Source: Planoprotostelium fungivorum
Taxonomy: Eukaryota; Evosea; Variosea; Cavosteliida; Cavosteliaceae
Reading direction: 5' to 3'
Assembly (NCBI GenBank): GCA_003024175.1
Contig: MDYQ01000001.1
Coordinates: 434,001-498,000, forward strand
DNA: 64,000 nucleotides
The position numbers and the translations under genes are program-made. The notes under the pieces are model-generated. The model was not told the origin of the DNA. It saw only the letters and a program-made list of their open reading frames with translations, and made no database searches. How positions within the stretch are numbered: position 1 is the stretch's first letter; every line of letters starts with the position of its first letter. This document shows, in pieces, positions 44,701 to 58,258 of the stretch.

Positions 44701-47700
44701 CGTTCAATTTGCTGACCAATGCATCGTCTTCCAATAGATTTCCTTCCGATCCTGATGACGTCATCATGATGTGATGTCAAATGACGTCACACACCTGCCA
44801 TGGCCTGAAGGATCTCATCTTCCGTCTCCTTCAACCTCTTGGAATTGTAAGCGTTCTCGACCAACAACTTGTTCCTCTGTTCCTCCAGATCGGGTCTCTC
44901 TTTCGTGACGACGATTCCCAGCAGTTGATCGGATAGTCCCTCCATGGTCACCGTGAAATTGAGTACGGTCACTTTCGTCGCGATGTTGGCGCTGAATCTG
45001 TTCCTCGGTCGGTACAGGTCGAACCAGATGATCTCACCTCGGGTTGTGATGTTTCGTGGTGATGTAGAGACGGAATTCATCGTTGTACTCTACCATCGAA
45101 TCACCCAGACGTATCAGATTCCTTCCCGACTGTCTCTGCACGCTCTTATCCAATAATGATTCGATTGAAGGTAGACCTACATCGAAGTTGAATATTCTCA
45201 TGAGAGAGGGATGATCGTCAAGATGATGTGATGGAGCGTGTCTCACCTTCTCCCTCTCCAACATTTTCAAGCAGGAGAGGATAGCCGTACCGCACTGCGT
45301 TCTCTAATTTTCTAAAGATGTCTCCGTCCGAGAAGGCAGTCACGACCAGCTTCAGATGTGCCTCCGTGCTCTTGATCCAGGCATTGGCTTGTCCCTGTGG
45401 ATCGATGACCAAAGGCCACTTTTGTGATTTTCGGATGACGATGGCATTGTCCGTAGAGATCTTATCGTTGGGTAATCCATTGATGTTCCACGTTCGAATG
45501 GTCACAGGGTCGCTGCAGATCTGTCTCTCCTTCAGCTCGAGAGTTTCCATCCAAGTTCACCTTTGCGAGGGAGAATTCTTTGGAGAAGGGAATGGAATGC
45601 TTGATGAGGATGTTTTGAAGGCCTTCGATGCATTGGATCCTGTAGGAGCCAGAGAAGGTACCCAGGTAGGTGACCACCGTAGCAGATAAGAGGATGTCTC
45701 CCACGATGGACACGGAGGACTCGTGCAGCTTTTCTGACGTCTGCTTCCATCTCACTCTGCCTTACGTCAGCCATCGCATCTCCGTGACATTTCACCTCTC
45801 TCCACCCAGTCCACCGAGGAGCTTGTGAGCTCTCTCCAATTGCAATCTGACCTGAACCACTTGATCTTCCAAGTCTTGTTTCTTCTGCACGGCCGCCTCG
45901 TAATCGCTGATCAGTCCAGCGATGAGGTTCTCGATGTCATCCAACTGTCTCTTCTTCGCACTCAGATTGTCCATGATTTCCTTCAGTTGGGCTTCCGCTT
46001 CGGCCAGAGCAGCTCTCTTGGGTCGTACCACTTTGAGAACGTGGTAGTACTTTTCGATGGCCCTCGCCCACGAACACAAGCTCGTTGCGGCTTGTGACAC
46101 CTCGCACTACATCAGCATGACATTCGACGCTAAGACATTCACCTTGGCGATCTTGGATGGTTGAGATTCGGGGTCATCGATAAACGGCTTCAATTTCTCG
46201 ATGGTGGCGGCCGACACGTTGTCGCGATCGAAATCCAAGAGAGATTGGAGGAAATTCATCTCACCCAGCATCTTCTGGGCGCTCTGCCAGTAAGAGAAAA
46301 CCTTGGCACCAGGTACGTTCGATTCCACCATGGTTGGTTTCACACCTGTCATGTCCTTCAGATGTCATCTTCTCCCTCACTCACCCTTCAATATGCAGAC
46401 GGCCTCCATGACCAATTTGACACCCTGAGGTGGACTCTTCATCGATTTGATCTCGTAGATGTCGTTCTTGTTCAAGATCTTCACGGCTCTCTCGGCCGAT
46501 TCCAACACGGGTAGCACTTGTTTCAGGTCACCTTCACACAGGACACTGATCCTCTTGGCCTCCGCCGCGTTCTTCTCTGCAATCTTCTCTTCTTCCTTGA
46601 TCACAGCCCTCGCTGCGTCTGCCTCCTTCTTCTGGTTCTCGATGTTAACTAACATCCTCTCCGTCTCTTGGGAGGTCTGAATGAGTTGAGGTTGTAAGGC
46701 TTCGAGTCTCTCTTGCATGTCAGAGACGGATTCGGCTGTGGCTTGTAGCTTCTCGACTCCAGCTCGGTAGCGATCGGCTTGGCCGAAGACTTGTCGACGT
46801 TTTGAAATGAGGAGGGAACGGAACATCTGATATTTCCATCAGTTTTCCGGGAAATCTCTGCTACATCTCACCTCGAAGAAGTAGAGGAAGTGTACCGGGG
46901 AGATGTAATACTGTCTCCTCTGTTCTTGCTGATACACTTTGGCCACACTCACGGCCTATCACGTGATAAGTCATCGAGATTTCTCCGAGAATCGAACGAC
47001 TCACCTGCTGGTGGGTGAAGACACACACGTCGACGATGGAGTCTTCCGATGTGGGAGGCAGATCCAGATTTTTGAGACGTTGCTGTGCGACCCCCCTCAG
47101 AGATTCCACGGGCCATTCAGAGTACCAATCTACCGTACAGCAGTTCACCAGCGCGGGAAACTTTCTCAACATGCTCCTGAGGGTGTCACCATCGGGTGAA
47201 GCACAGAAGACGATGTGGATGTTCTTCTTGCAGGTGTCGACAAAGTAGTTGTAGACCGAATCTTTGTCGACCTCTCTACCACTCTCTCTCGCGTTGTTCT
47301 TCACGTCTTCGATCAGTTGCTTCACTTCCTCGGATGGGAAGAGGTTGGGTACCTGCACATCGATGAGATGTCGCATCGACGATGAGATGATCACCTCTCC
47401 ATTGTTGAGGAGATTGTTGACATCCTCCAAGAAGGCATCGTTGACGATTTGTGAATCTTTGAGTAAGAAGACCATCGGTTTTCTCTCTACACCCGCCTTT
47501 CTCGTCAGGCTCTTGATCTCTTCCCTCCACTCGGCCACACCGAATTTCTGCTTGAATTCCACCTGTTCTTCTCAGTCTCTCTCTTCTACGTTTCACCTCA
47601 CCATGAACAGATTGTATTCACACATGTAGGTGGCCAGTTTAGTCAGACTGCCACGACCACTACCGGGTAATCCGATGAGAAGAGCGTGGCCGTAGGGTTG

Positions 47701-50700
47701 TCTGAGCAATCGACAGATGCGAATGAGATGTTCGATGGCGTAATCGAACAGTACGAGATCGAGTTGGGGTGATGAGACGATGTTGTAGTCGGAGAGGTAT
47801 TCCATCACGCTGCTTCGTATGTTGTTCATGCTGGTCACCTCTCGGTAGCCCTTCGTGTCTTGATCGACTTCGGCCCACATGTTCAGATTCAATTTCGGGT
47901 TAAGAGCGGGTCCAGGGTGATCACCAAAGACTCTGTCCATGTTTCAGCCATATACCAGATGATAGATAGATGATCTTCACCCTTGGATCTGTTCTCTCAG
48001 AAGATCTTTGAATTGAGTCTGGTCTGAATCGTTGACCAATCGATCACCAAAGACACGACTGCACTCGTGAACCCACAATCGTGTCCACTGATCCTGATCT
48101 CTCGTCACTCAGATGTCGATCTCTCTCCTTCACCTTTCTCATGATGGCATCGGATGGTGCTGCGAGTATGCCTTGGAATACCTTGGCTACATCACGGATG
48201 TTGAAGGTGTAATGGCTCTTCGTGGGTGATGGCAGTAGATTGTTCGACACTCCTCGGTACAGCGCCACGGTGGCCTTGGCCAACAGCTTCGCGATGTTGA
48301 AGATGGAAGGTGAAGTGTGTTGGGTGAACGCACTGACCAGATCGCTGTAGATCGTCTCCAAGCTCTCATCATCGAAACTCATGACGGACAAGACGGTGAA
48401 ATGTCGCAGGAAACTGTCACAGTCAGAAACACCCCCCTTTGTCTACGTACCGTGAAGTGATGGGATTACGGCCTTCGGTCTGCATGGCTCCCACGAATTG
48501 TACGTCTTCGATTCGTTTGAAGGTGTTCGTCTTGCAGTCGAACCATCCACCGTGGTCGACACATTGTCTCAACAGCTCGATGGGTGGTTGTGCTCCATAG
48601 ATCTCAACTCCAGGCATGTTCAGATCGTCGACGAAGATGATCTGTGTAGCTGTCAAAATGGGATGAGATTTCAGCTGGATCTCACCATCTTCTTTCCCAG
48701 TGGAGGACCGTATGAATCTTGTTGCACTCTCCTGTGCATCTTAAAGTCGATGTTGGCTTGTGTCTGATGTGCTGTACTCTGATGCGAGAAACTGATGAAC
48801 AGCGAATTAAATTGTTCTCTGATACCGCTTCAATTCCATCTACACGTTTGTAGATCCTCACTTTTCCAGACGATGTAACAACACATCTTTCACTACGGCA
48901 GTCTTTCCGGTTCCAGTGGGCCCTGCCAACAGAACATTCTTACCCTGACGCAACAGCAGCTCCATCAGGTAACTCGTCCTCACGGTCTCTAACGTGGGTG
49001 CCATGGCTTGATGGAATTCTAAGAGAGAACCTTGACTCAAATGGAAGCTGGGGACACCGTCCATCCATCGACTCCATCCCTCCCTGTCATCCATACGCCA
49101 ATCATAGATGCTACCCTTGGATGGAAATCGACAGGCTGTCACATGTCAATCAGGTGTGTCAGATGAATGATATATGATGACAGTACATTGTGGAAAGGTG
49201 GGTGGGGGTGGTAGAACGGGATACTTGGTTTCTCCATCGGAGGTTCCCAGGGAAGATGTGATGAAGCTGTCGAATAGATGTCGACCGCTCGTGTCGACGC
49301 TGTTTCCAATGGACCACACGATGGAGAACAAGAAGGCACTTCCCAACTTTTTCAGCTGGGACACCGTCAGTCTACAGTGTTGTAGATGAACTCACGATGA
49401 TCTCTTCGGTTGGATCTTTCTTGGTGGCTATGAGTTCAGAGATGAGGCATTCCATGATGTCCAGCATACTACTGACCAATCCATTGTGAACTAATCCAGG
49501 TACGACCTATCACATCAAATCGGATAACGATGGGATCTTACCTCTTTGCAGGATGATTGGATGAATCGAAGACAAGGATCGATGAGCCAATCGAAGAGAG
49601 ATTGGATGTAGTCTCTGTGGCCCTTCAGACTCTCTGGTAATTTGATATCTAGCCAGGACTGCATACAGTTAACTCACAGGTACAAAAAGAAGAGAGAGAG
49701 TGAAATACGAAATGAAATAGAAGGAAGAGTTTTCACCTTGCAGAGGGGTACCCAACCCAATTGATCGGGTTCCATGTAGATCATACCACATCGAGACACC
49801 GTAGCCGGAGACGCTGCCGCCAGATCTCTCACCTACACCCCATCACCTCATCACCTCCCCTCTTCTCTCACCTCGAAGATCATACGATTCCCCGCCCCCA
49901 ATGTGATGATCTCGCCACTCGACAGACACAACTTCTTATTGTCATCCAGCACCGTGTTCATGTTCTCGATCCACAGGGCATCCACAGGTCCATCGAAGAC
50001 CACCCACTGCTGCTTGACAGAATCTTCGATGAGAGCGTTCTTCCTGACGAGGCAGGGCAGGATACCGTCGGTCCAATCGTGGGAGACGGGGTCGAATTGT
50101 CCGTAGAGCTGATCCATGTTGACGGCCTTAGGGTTGCACTTTGTGACTTGAATGTTACAGTATTCGGTCTTTCCTTCCGAGTGGAGACGATTGAGGGTGT
50201 CGATGAGAACTCTCATGCAGGAGGATTTACCCGAGAGGGTCTCACCCACTAACATCACTCCGTGCCTCACCTAGTCGTGTGAATCGATGGAGAGATACGA
50301 ATGATGAGATCTGATCACCTTGGTGGTCTCGTACATCTGCAGACATTTGGTGATGAATGTGGGAAGGGATTGTAGATGGAGATCAGATGCACACTGTCTC
50401 AGAGTCTGTATGAGGAGATCGTCTCCCACGTGTCCCTCTTGAACGGAGAACAGATCTGACATGATGCCCTGATGACGTCATCTCTCGTCATCCACTCTGT
50501 CTCACCTTGAAGAGTAAGATGTCTTCAGAGACAAACTTGGGAACGTTACAATCCGATAAAGCTCTGTAGATCAACTCTTCCTCCGATGTGTTCGGCTCCT
50601 TCCTCTTGAAAGCAGCCGCAGTCAGCAGAACAGCCTTCATCGCTCTCATACCAAAATCATAGCTGGACATCGTTCAACGAATGAAGATGAAAATGTGAAC

Positions 50701-53700
50701 TCACTGATGTTGTTGAGATAACAATTCGCTGGCCAGACGGAAGGTGGCGACCACTTTGAGGGAGAGAGACTTTGCGCTGAGATAACCAAAGGAGAAGAAG
50801 GAGATCTCTGCGATGAGAGCGAAATCGGGTACCATCATGGATACGGGACGGAAGAGTTGTTTCAGATTCTGTGGAAGCTCGGATCGACCGGCATAGCCAG
50901 GGTTCATCGTGATGAATATGGCACAAGATGGATCTAACTTGGTCGGCTGTGTAATGTGAGACCAAGTGGAGAAGTGAGATGAAGAGAAAGAGTTGAGAGG
51001 GTGAAGTCATTCACCTGTCCTTCGAATAAGAAGCTCCTCTGCTTAGCGATGATGGCTCTCTGTATCGTGAGGATCTGCTGTGCGATGACAGACAACACTT
51101 CCACATCGATACGATTGAACTCGTCGAAACAAGCCCATGCCCCACTGCAGGCCAACCCCTTGAAGAACCTGACGATGACGTCATCACCTCTCCCTTCCAT
51201 CTACCTCACCTTCCCATGGCAACGTAATTGAGACCCTCCGAACAATTGAACACGACGCACTGCTTGGCAACTGCTTTGGCTAGATCTTTTGTCGTCTCTG
51301 TCTTACCGGTACCTGCTGGTCCCTCGGGAGCACCTGTCATCTGTCATCGAGGGTGATACGCTGGGAACACACCTCCCAGGGAGAGATGGAGGGCACCCAT
51401 CAGAGTTGCGTAACACTTCTCCGTCAAAGGTGTGATGACTAATCTGGACGTGTTGCCGAGATATTCGAAGCCGTAATCGATGCAAGCGTTGACCATCTTG
51501 ACTTTCACCGTGTTCTCCTCCCAATAATATCGCATCTGAACGCTTCAGTGGATGGTCCACACGATCGAATGGATCACCTTACTGATCCACGAGAAACTCT
51601 GTGGATTCGATGCTTTCGCAGTGATGAGCTCACTGACAATGTCTCTCGTTCGCACGTCTGCGATGATGAGTGCCTCCAAAGTCATTCTGAGCAGCATGGG
51701 TAGATTCTGTCTCAACATGATGACCACCGAATTGATCTGTTCATTGATTCGAGTGCGTACATCCCTCAATCCCTGGATGACGTGCTGTTCTGATGCGAGA
51801 GTGTTACCGATCAATCTCGTCTGCATCAATTGATTGACTACCAGAACGGTCTGAAGAGCGTCAGGTGATGATGTAGAATGACTTCACCTGTCCGGTCCAT
51901 TCGGTGATCCATCTGCTCCTCTCTTCAACTTCATCACTGTGCTGGGACATGGATCTGATGCACTGCTTGTGTAGCACATTCTTCATGGCTCCCTCTACTT
52001 CGGATAACCAAGTCTCGAGAGGCTTACCCTGGGGGTGTACTGGCTCGATGAACTGAACTCTCTCCTTCTCTTGTGATAACATGGCAGTGATGTTTGAATC
52101 GTGATTGAATTCCAATTCGCTGAATGATTTAGATCGAATGGATGGGACATAGTCACCTGATATTTTCAAAGCACTTTCTTAAATGAGGTTTTACAGCGCT
52201 TGGGTCTTTGATCTGAGATAGAATCTCCACCAATTCATCGTTGGATAAAAAGTAGAATCGAGGGAAGGAGATTCTCTTCGTCTCCAAGTAAGAGACGAGG
52301 CCCTTTTGAATGTTCTCCAGTCTCTTCACTGCCTCTATGATGTTGTCGATCAGTCCCTTATCTTTCGATACCACTTTCAAGTGTGGTTTCTGACTCGTCT
52401 CTTGCATTAAATTTCTCCACATCTGATCCACCGCGGCGAATCTGATTCAAATCATTCAATCGACGGTTCATCGATGAACGATCTCACTTTCTTCCTTCAG
52501 TGGGAAGTTGTTGCATGATATCATTCGATGAGAAGATGGGTTCTAAGTACAACCACAAGGTCTGAAATGCAATCCATTGATCCAACAGTGATTCCATGTA
52601 AGTCAACTTCTCTTCGTGAGCCACGATCCTGTACCATGTTACATTCCAAATACATTCACGATGATTTACCTCGCTTCGAAGGGCTTGACGAAGGCGGAAC
52701 CTCTCATGGCCGTAGCCTTGATGATGTGGTCCTCCAGAATATCTTGTAACTTATCGGTGGCCCTTAAGACAAGTGTACCACGCATGGGTACCATGTTGAA
52801 CATTAATTCCTCCCATTCTGACGTGATCGTATCGAATTGTCTCTCTAGAGCGTGTTCCTTCGTTGCCACACTTCGAATCTGTAATTAAAGCTTAATCACT
52901 ATGGATGGAGATGAATGGAACTGACCTCCTGTAATAGATCGATCTTATCTAAAAGATGCATGTCTACGAGATTAGACAGAGTGATACCAGTGGCAAGACG
53001 GATGTTGAAACCAAGAGAAGTGGAGAGAGTACCCCAGTGTCTGTCCCTCATCCCTGCGAATCGCAGGTTCGTGATGATCGGAACGATCAACTTGAAATCC
53101 TCCAGCTTTCGAAAGTCAGGAGATGGGAGACAAACGAGACGGAAACACCTTCTTCTTCACATCGTTAAGAACGGAAGATGGAGCAGACAAGTGCTTAAAG
53201 ATTCGGGTGAGTTTCTGCACGAGTAGCCACCAGCTGGAGACACTGCTCTCCACCACCTCTCCGTCTAACTCTTGGAAAGGTCCGTGCGTCCACTCGGAGT
53301 GTTTCGTTTGGAATTCGTGGACCATCGTCCACAGCTGCTGGAACGGTTCAAAGTTCTTCAACTGCTCCGTGATCTCCTTTGTATACTAATTTGTTTCAGC
53401 CGATCGATTCGCGCGTGTTTGATCATGAAAGATAAATCACCTTCGTACTCCTTCGCAGACCAAACAACTTTTCTCGTGAATTGAAGAGAGGAGGAAGCAG
53501 TCTGGCTCTCTGCAGGCGAGAATCCAAATCGTTGACCATCTGAGCGTATTCCTCGCTCTTCTCTGAATCGAAAAAGTTCTTGAAGGCCTCGATTTCTGTC
53601 TCGAATTTGAATAGATCTTGTTGGAATTGGTTCTTCTGATCGTCCAATTGTCTCATAAATAATATTCTCTCTTGGTACAATCTGACCTCTCGGTTGTAGA

Positions 53701-56026
53701 GGAGAATCGAGAGGGCCTGTGGCTTGACGTATAGACTCCAGTACAACTTTTGGTCTTCATCAGATACAGACATGTTGAATTGCTCTAACAAGGCCCATTC
53801 TTCCTGTTGCACGTTCAGTGAGACTGAACTTCCACTCTCGACTCACTCTGATCATCTTGTAATCTTCATCCATGGCCTTCAAATCAGCCTGACAAGAGGC
53901 GAAATATTCAGAGAACCTGTTTGAAAGTCAGATCAAGTCGATCACTTCGTCTCACATGGCGAAATCTTCCGGATTAGCGCAGCTGTCTTTGATGCGATCG
54001 GAGATGGTGGCTTCGGCATCGATGATTTTCTGTCCCTTCTCTCGGATGTGATGGAGGACGTTGGATAACATCCTCTGTGCCTTGTCGGACGTGCTGGCAG
54101 CCAATTGTTCCTTAAACTTCTTACAATCCAACAAGATCATATTGAACGGGATCTCGTTCAGGGAGCTGATACCGTCAGTGATGACGTCATGTGATGTCAC
54201 TCACCGATTGTAGATGAGGGTTACGGTCTTGGATAATTTCTCTATGTACACTCTCTTCTCGTTCAGAGATATCTCATCGTTCTCTTCGTGTTCGTGTTGT
54301 AGATCGTTCAGCAGTAACTGGGCGTAATCTCTAAAGTGCCTTCCAAACTGTTCCATCAGATCAAAGTTATCACCTATGATGGACATGACATCGTCGATTT
54401 GATCTTGCACATCTGTGCGATTGACTGTCTGAATGTATTCCAAGGGTAAGCCCAGAGAAGGAAAGAGAGTGATCTGGATCTTACTGACAGTGGCTTGTTC
54501 GATGACCTTCCGATGTCAGTACAAAATTGACATCAAGATCTCTCACATCGTGAAAAACATTGGAGATGGCCGCTTGAACTTGGTCGCGTGATGGATGAAA
54601 GGTGAAAGTCTCGACTCCCTCACTGTTCTGATCGATGCCGATTTCCACCGCAAAGATCTCTCTGAAATTCTTGGATGCGATTCCACGGAAAAGAGAAGGA
54701 TGCTCTTCGTTTGGAATTCGATACAACTCGAAGAATTTTGCAAATTGTTCTAACGTGTTGTTGACGATGTTCAGTAGAATGTCTCTCATCATGTAAGAGA
54801 CCAGCTGGATCCAATCAGCTCTCTCATCTTTCGATTGGATGATCACCCTCATCAGCCTGTACATCCGACTGCCCGCGTACTCTTCTTGAGATGATATTGG
54901 TGTGGCCAACTGGGATGCTAATCTCCTCGATGTGGTGATCACGATGGATTCCTTCCACCTGCAAACGTTCGATCTACAACGATCACGTGATCTACGTCAT
55001 CCACTCACTCGTTCAGTGCGTGGACTCCACGTATGAGTACATCCTTCTCGTGGTCCAGAAAATCAGCGACACCCGTGGAAGAAGAGAGAGCCTTAGTGGA
55101 CGAGAGAGAAGAGAAGTCCACCAAGAGGAGACCCCTCACTGCCTCCGATTCATCCAACACACCTTGAATGACTCCCAACAGAGAAGATTCAGACAAGAAC
55201 GTCTCCCTCTCAAAGGTTTCGAACATCTGTACAGATCAGAGGTGGAAGGTGAGATAACTCACTTGTTTGAATTGAATGGTGGGATAACCTTGTTTCCATT
55301 CAGATTCAACTTTGCTCTCTTTCGGTGGCAGTCCTTCGGCCACCTTTTCGTTTGAGTTGTGATGGAAAGAGCTTCGACTCACTCTCATCTGATCGGGGGA
55401 GGTGAGGAGATGGTTCTCCGCGAGATATTCGAAGGAGTGTCGCTTCATCATGAGGACGTAATCTCCTCTCGCTTGGTGGATCAGACTCTGTAATAAGACC
55501 TGGTCACGTGAGGATCTTGTGATGATGATGATGATTGGATGACCTTGTGTGATGACGGAATGACGGGGGCTACCAGAGACAAGATGGAGTTGAGGATGTC
55601 ATCGCTCAGAATGTTCGTCGGTACGTCTAAATTCGAAATGAAAGACTTGTATTCCTGGAGATGACATCAGATGGTGGTGAGAGAAGTGGACGCACCAGAG
55701 CTGCCTCTGTCTCTTGACGGAGTTGTTCGGCCGCTTTAATTCTGGCCATAAAGTTCTGCGATCACATCAGATGAGCCTTCACAATTCTCTCACCTTTTGG
55801 TCTTCATCTTCAAACATCAAGTTCAGTCGTGATACTTGTTTCAATTTGTGTGTGGACATCCATTGAATCGTAAATCTATTCGTATCAATACTGGACGTTT
55901 GAACTGGTGCTCACTTGTATTCTTTGGATGAAAATGATACCACCAGACAGGGTTCCCATGATTTGTGACCGTCTTCCATATGAACGTATTGTGATACACC
56001 GACATTGGTCTTACTCTGATCTCCAT
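41669..56026 (-). CDS. Axonemal dynein heavy chain, single-headed inner-arm type
   Basis: A whole dynein motor of about 4,000 residues over roughly 14.4 kb, with several dozen introns of about 40-60 nt. The start at 56026 ([20 protein letters not shown]) is provisional. The tail and linker lead to AAA1, with YEYLGN-like [21 protein letters not shown]-loop [17 protein letters not shown] (near 51300) and Walker [14 protein letters not shown]2 has GETLSGKSS (near 50240), AAA3 [13 protein letters not shown] (near 48910) and AAA4 [14 protein letters not shown] (near 47670). The coiled-coil stalk and microtubule-binding region lie at about 46830-45790, then AAA5, AAA6 and the C-terminal domain, ending [18 protein letters not shown]. 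All four P-loops are intact. AAA1 and AAA2 resemble the DNAH1/3/6/7/12 inner-arm group rather than cytoplasmic dynein; the subclass is not resolved. Its presence implies a motile flagellum. AATAAA overlaps the stop codon. Confidence 0.92.
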
Positions 56027-56185
56027 TCAGCATCACATGTTATCACGTCTGACGCACCCCATCGGCCCAGGCGAGTTGCATCGATGCCCAATGCGAGGCA
56101 GGTTCTAAATCTGCATCGAAGAGCTCCAAGGGTATGGTGGATCCCCCTGGCCATCTCGTCAGATGATGATGGCATCGGGACTGTT

Positions 56186-56814
56186 TTAATTTAGAAGAAA
56201 TAATTTACCTCTCTTTGTGGATGGTATGACATCGGGTAGTGTGGCTCTTGATACGAGAAGGTTCTTCGGTGTAAACGGTGTGATGGTGTTTCTCCCGGGG
56301 CTCACTTTCGTCGATGGTGAGGGTGGAAGTGATTTCACTCTCACACCAGAGCCTGTGCCTTTCAGTGAAGGAAGATCACGTCATCATACTCTTGGGTCGT
56401 TCGCGGGTAGGTGATGCATTATTTCTCGTGAGCGGAATGACCTCGATTCTGGTAGAGTCGGGACTGACTGAACTGATCGCGCGAGACGTTCGAACTGTGG
56501 GTAGAGCTGATCCATTGGCTAGACCCGGTCAGTGCTAACTCACCTAATTTGGCTCACTTAGAAGGGGTGGTATTTCATTCTTTCTATACTGCTGTTTTAG
56601 TCTCTCAAGCTATAATCATGTCATCCAATTACACATCCCCGTTTATAAGCGCGGTCACCTCTTGTCGTTGATTGACTGTCGCTTCGAAATCGAGCGTAAA
56701 GTTCTTGATGGGCGACTCTGACTTCTTTCTAGAGATGGGACGCTCGTGCTTTCCGTCCCACGCCTCACGTGTTCCGATGTGCTTGGAGAAAGTACCAGCG
56801 GTGGGGGAGGACAT
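56186..56814 (-). CDS. Small basic Ser/Thr-Pro-rich protein (possibly upstream part of the dynein transcript)
   Basis: Three to four exons from 56814 (MSSPTAGTFSKHIGTREAWD) joined over introns of about 49, 39 and 31 nt in agreeing phase give roughly 160 residues. The N-terminal part is charged, with a short helix (NQRQELERLKQQYRKNEI). The rest is basic and proline-directed (VKSLPPSPSTKVSPGRN, TPFTPKNLL), ending KRGKLFLLN. No family is recognised. The gene ends only about 160 bp before the dynein start on the same strand. The N-terminal regions of inner-arm dyneins are often disordered and Pro-rich, so it could instead be a 5' part of the dynein gene; I found no phase-consistent join. Confidence 0.55.
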
Positions 56815-57000
56815 CACAGTATATCAACAAGTCTGTGCCTACCGGCCTGCTCGGTACGAAAATTTGTGACAAACAAAATCTTATTCTATTTTGGGGATCT
56901 TCTTCTTTTGTAGATCACTGGAAATATCTGGATGCATCCACAGATTTCGACATAGAAACTCTGCGTTGCTCGTGAGTAGATGCTTATGTGATAGTGAAAG

Positions 57001-57027
57001 AAGTGTAAGAAGTGTAAGAAGTGTAAG
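57001..57027 (+). repeat. 9-bp tandem repeat, three copies
   Basis: Three perfect copies of aagtgtaag in the divergent region between the small basic protein gene and the mitochondrial protein gene, about 80 bp before the latter's start. This could be a replication-slippage microsatellite or a regulatory array. Confidence 0.85.
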
Positions 57028-57108
57028 AATCGCTAGAAAAAGTCAATAAATCCAAAATCGCTCTACAACCTGCGAAAACAGAGGGACAGATCATCTGACC
57101 AGAACACG

Positions 57109-57675
57109 ATGAACAGAGCTTCTATCTTGTCATCATTCGCGCGCGCACCGCGCATTTCCTCCACAGTATTAAGAAGAAACTCCACACAACTCAACAGAGC
57201 CCTGCCCACCAACAATGTCCGCCACATTGCGTCGAATCTGAAGACCACAAACAAGCCCATCCTTGAGAACCCTGATTTGGTCTACCCTTATGATGTCATC
57301 ACACCTCCTCAGTTCCAAAAGTTCCACCAGAATGAAGCGGGAGTGAGTCGTTGAATCAGTGGTCGAGAGCTCATTCGAGTTCAGATTGCCTTCTTCCAAG
57401 ATTTCGATCCCGAAGATCCTCGTTCCATGGCGCCAGACACGGAATACATTGCCACACCAGCCGAAGCAAGTTTGTATCTGACCTCTGCCTTAGCTGTCCT
57501 CGTGACTGCCTTCTTCATCTCTTACAATATTCCTTTCCAGGGTGATGTGAGTGACTGAATCATTGTGATTCCCGTCTCGAATTTTAGTTTGATGGAGTCA
57601 CAGGAGAGAGTGTTACCATACGGCAATTTAGAGGAGGAGACCAGGGGAGCGTGGGCCAAGCGCGAGTTACGATAA
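57109..57675 (+). CDS. Mitochondrial single-span membrane protein, possibly complex I subunit
   Basis: Three exons (57109-57342, 57385-57546, 57588-57675). The start opens a typical mitochondrial presequence: Arg/Ser/Ala-rich, no acids (MNRASILSSFARAPRISSTV). The mature part includes FFQDFDPEDPRSMAPDTEYI. The FDPEDP stretch and the placement of one TM helix after it (SLYLTSALAVLVTAFFISYN) recall NDUFB8-like accessory subunits of respiratory complex I, but the match is short. The C-terminus is hydrophilic (GVTGERVLPYGNLEEETRGA). AATAAA follows the stop at once. It converges with IFT20, with only 34 bp between stops. Confidence 0.72.
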
Positions 57676-57678
57676 ACA

Positions 57679-57684
57679 AATAAA
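57679..57684 (+). terminator. AATAAA polyadenylation signal
   Basis: AATAAA starting 4 nt after the stop of the mitochondrial protein gene, inside a 34-bp convergent gap with IFT20. Confidence 0.6.
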
Positions 57685-57709
57685 TCAACAGTTGAACAGT
57701 TCTGTACAA

Positions 57710-58175
57710 TCATATTTCATTATTCGACAGCTTCTCGATCAGCACTCTCTGTTCGGTTTGAACTTGCAAAATAGATTGGTATTGTTTCGTATACCTGAAG
57801 CAACTGAGACCTCATTCGCTCTCTGTGCATGTCTCACCTATCGAGTTCGGCCTGTTTCTCTTGGATGAGAGTCTGCATCTCTCTCTGTTTTCGTTTCCTG
57901 ACGTCTCTTTCACTCTCAACCAGATTGCGAAGACCGATGGCTTTCAACTTCTCCGCTTCGATCAATCTGGCCTTCTTCTCCACCAGTTCCATGAAAGAGC
58001 TCACGATCTTCTCAAACGTGTCTGTCCCTGACTTGCGATTAGATAATCATCAAGAGATGCATCACTCACTCTTGACGAAATCAGAGCATTGTTCTTGAAG
58101 GTTCTTTGCTGTGTCATATTTCTCCTGATCTAATACTCGGATGGATCCACTCTTATCGAAGCTGAGCCTGTCCAT
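57710..58175 (-). CDS. IFT20: Intraflagellar transport protein 20
   Basis: Three exons give about 130 residues, the normal IFT20 length. The sequence is helical and coiled-coil throughout, in family order. IRVLDQEKYDTAKNLQEQCSDF is split here as VLDQEKYDTAKNLQEQC. FEKIVSSFMELVEKKARLIE follows, then EAEKLKAIGLRNLVESERD, which aligns with the IFT20 signature EKMKAIGARNLLKS. The end, MQTLIQEKQAELDRYTKQYQ, is also family-typical. IFT20 is a small IFT-B subunit that also carries membrane cargo from the Golgi to the flagellum. With the axonemal dynein nearby it indicates that the organism builds flagella. The first Met was chosen by position before FDKSGSIRVLD. Confidence 0.88.
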
Positions 58176-58258
58176 CACCCTTGTGTTTCCGGAAATAGCT
58201 GCTTGCTCTTCGAAGGCGACCAAAAATAAAACGAAGCAAACGAGCGGATTTATTTCGA

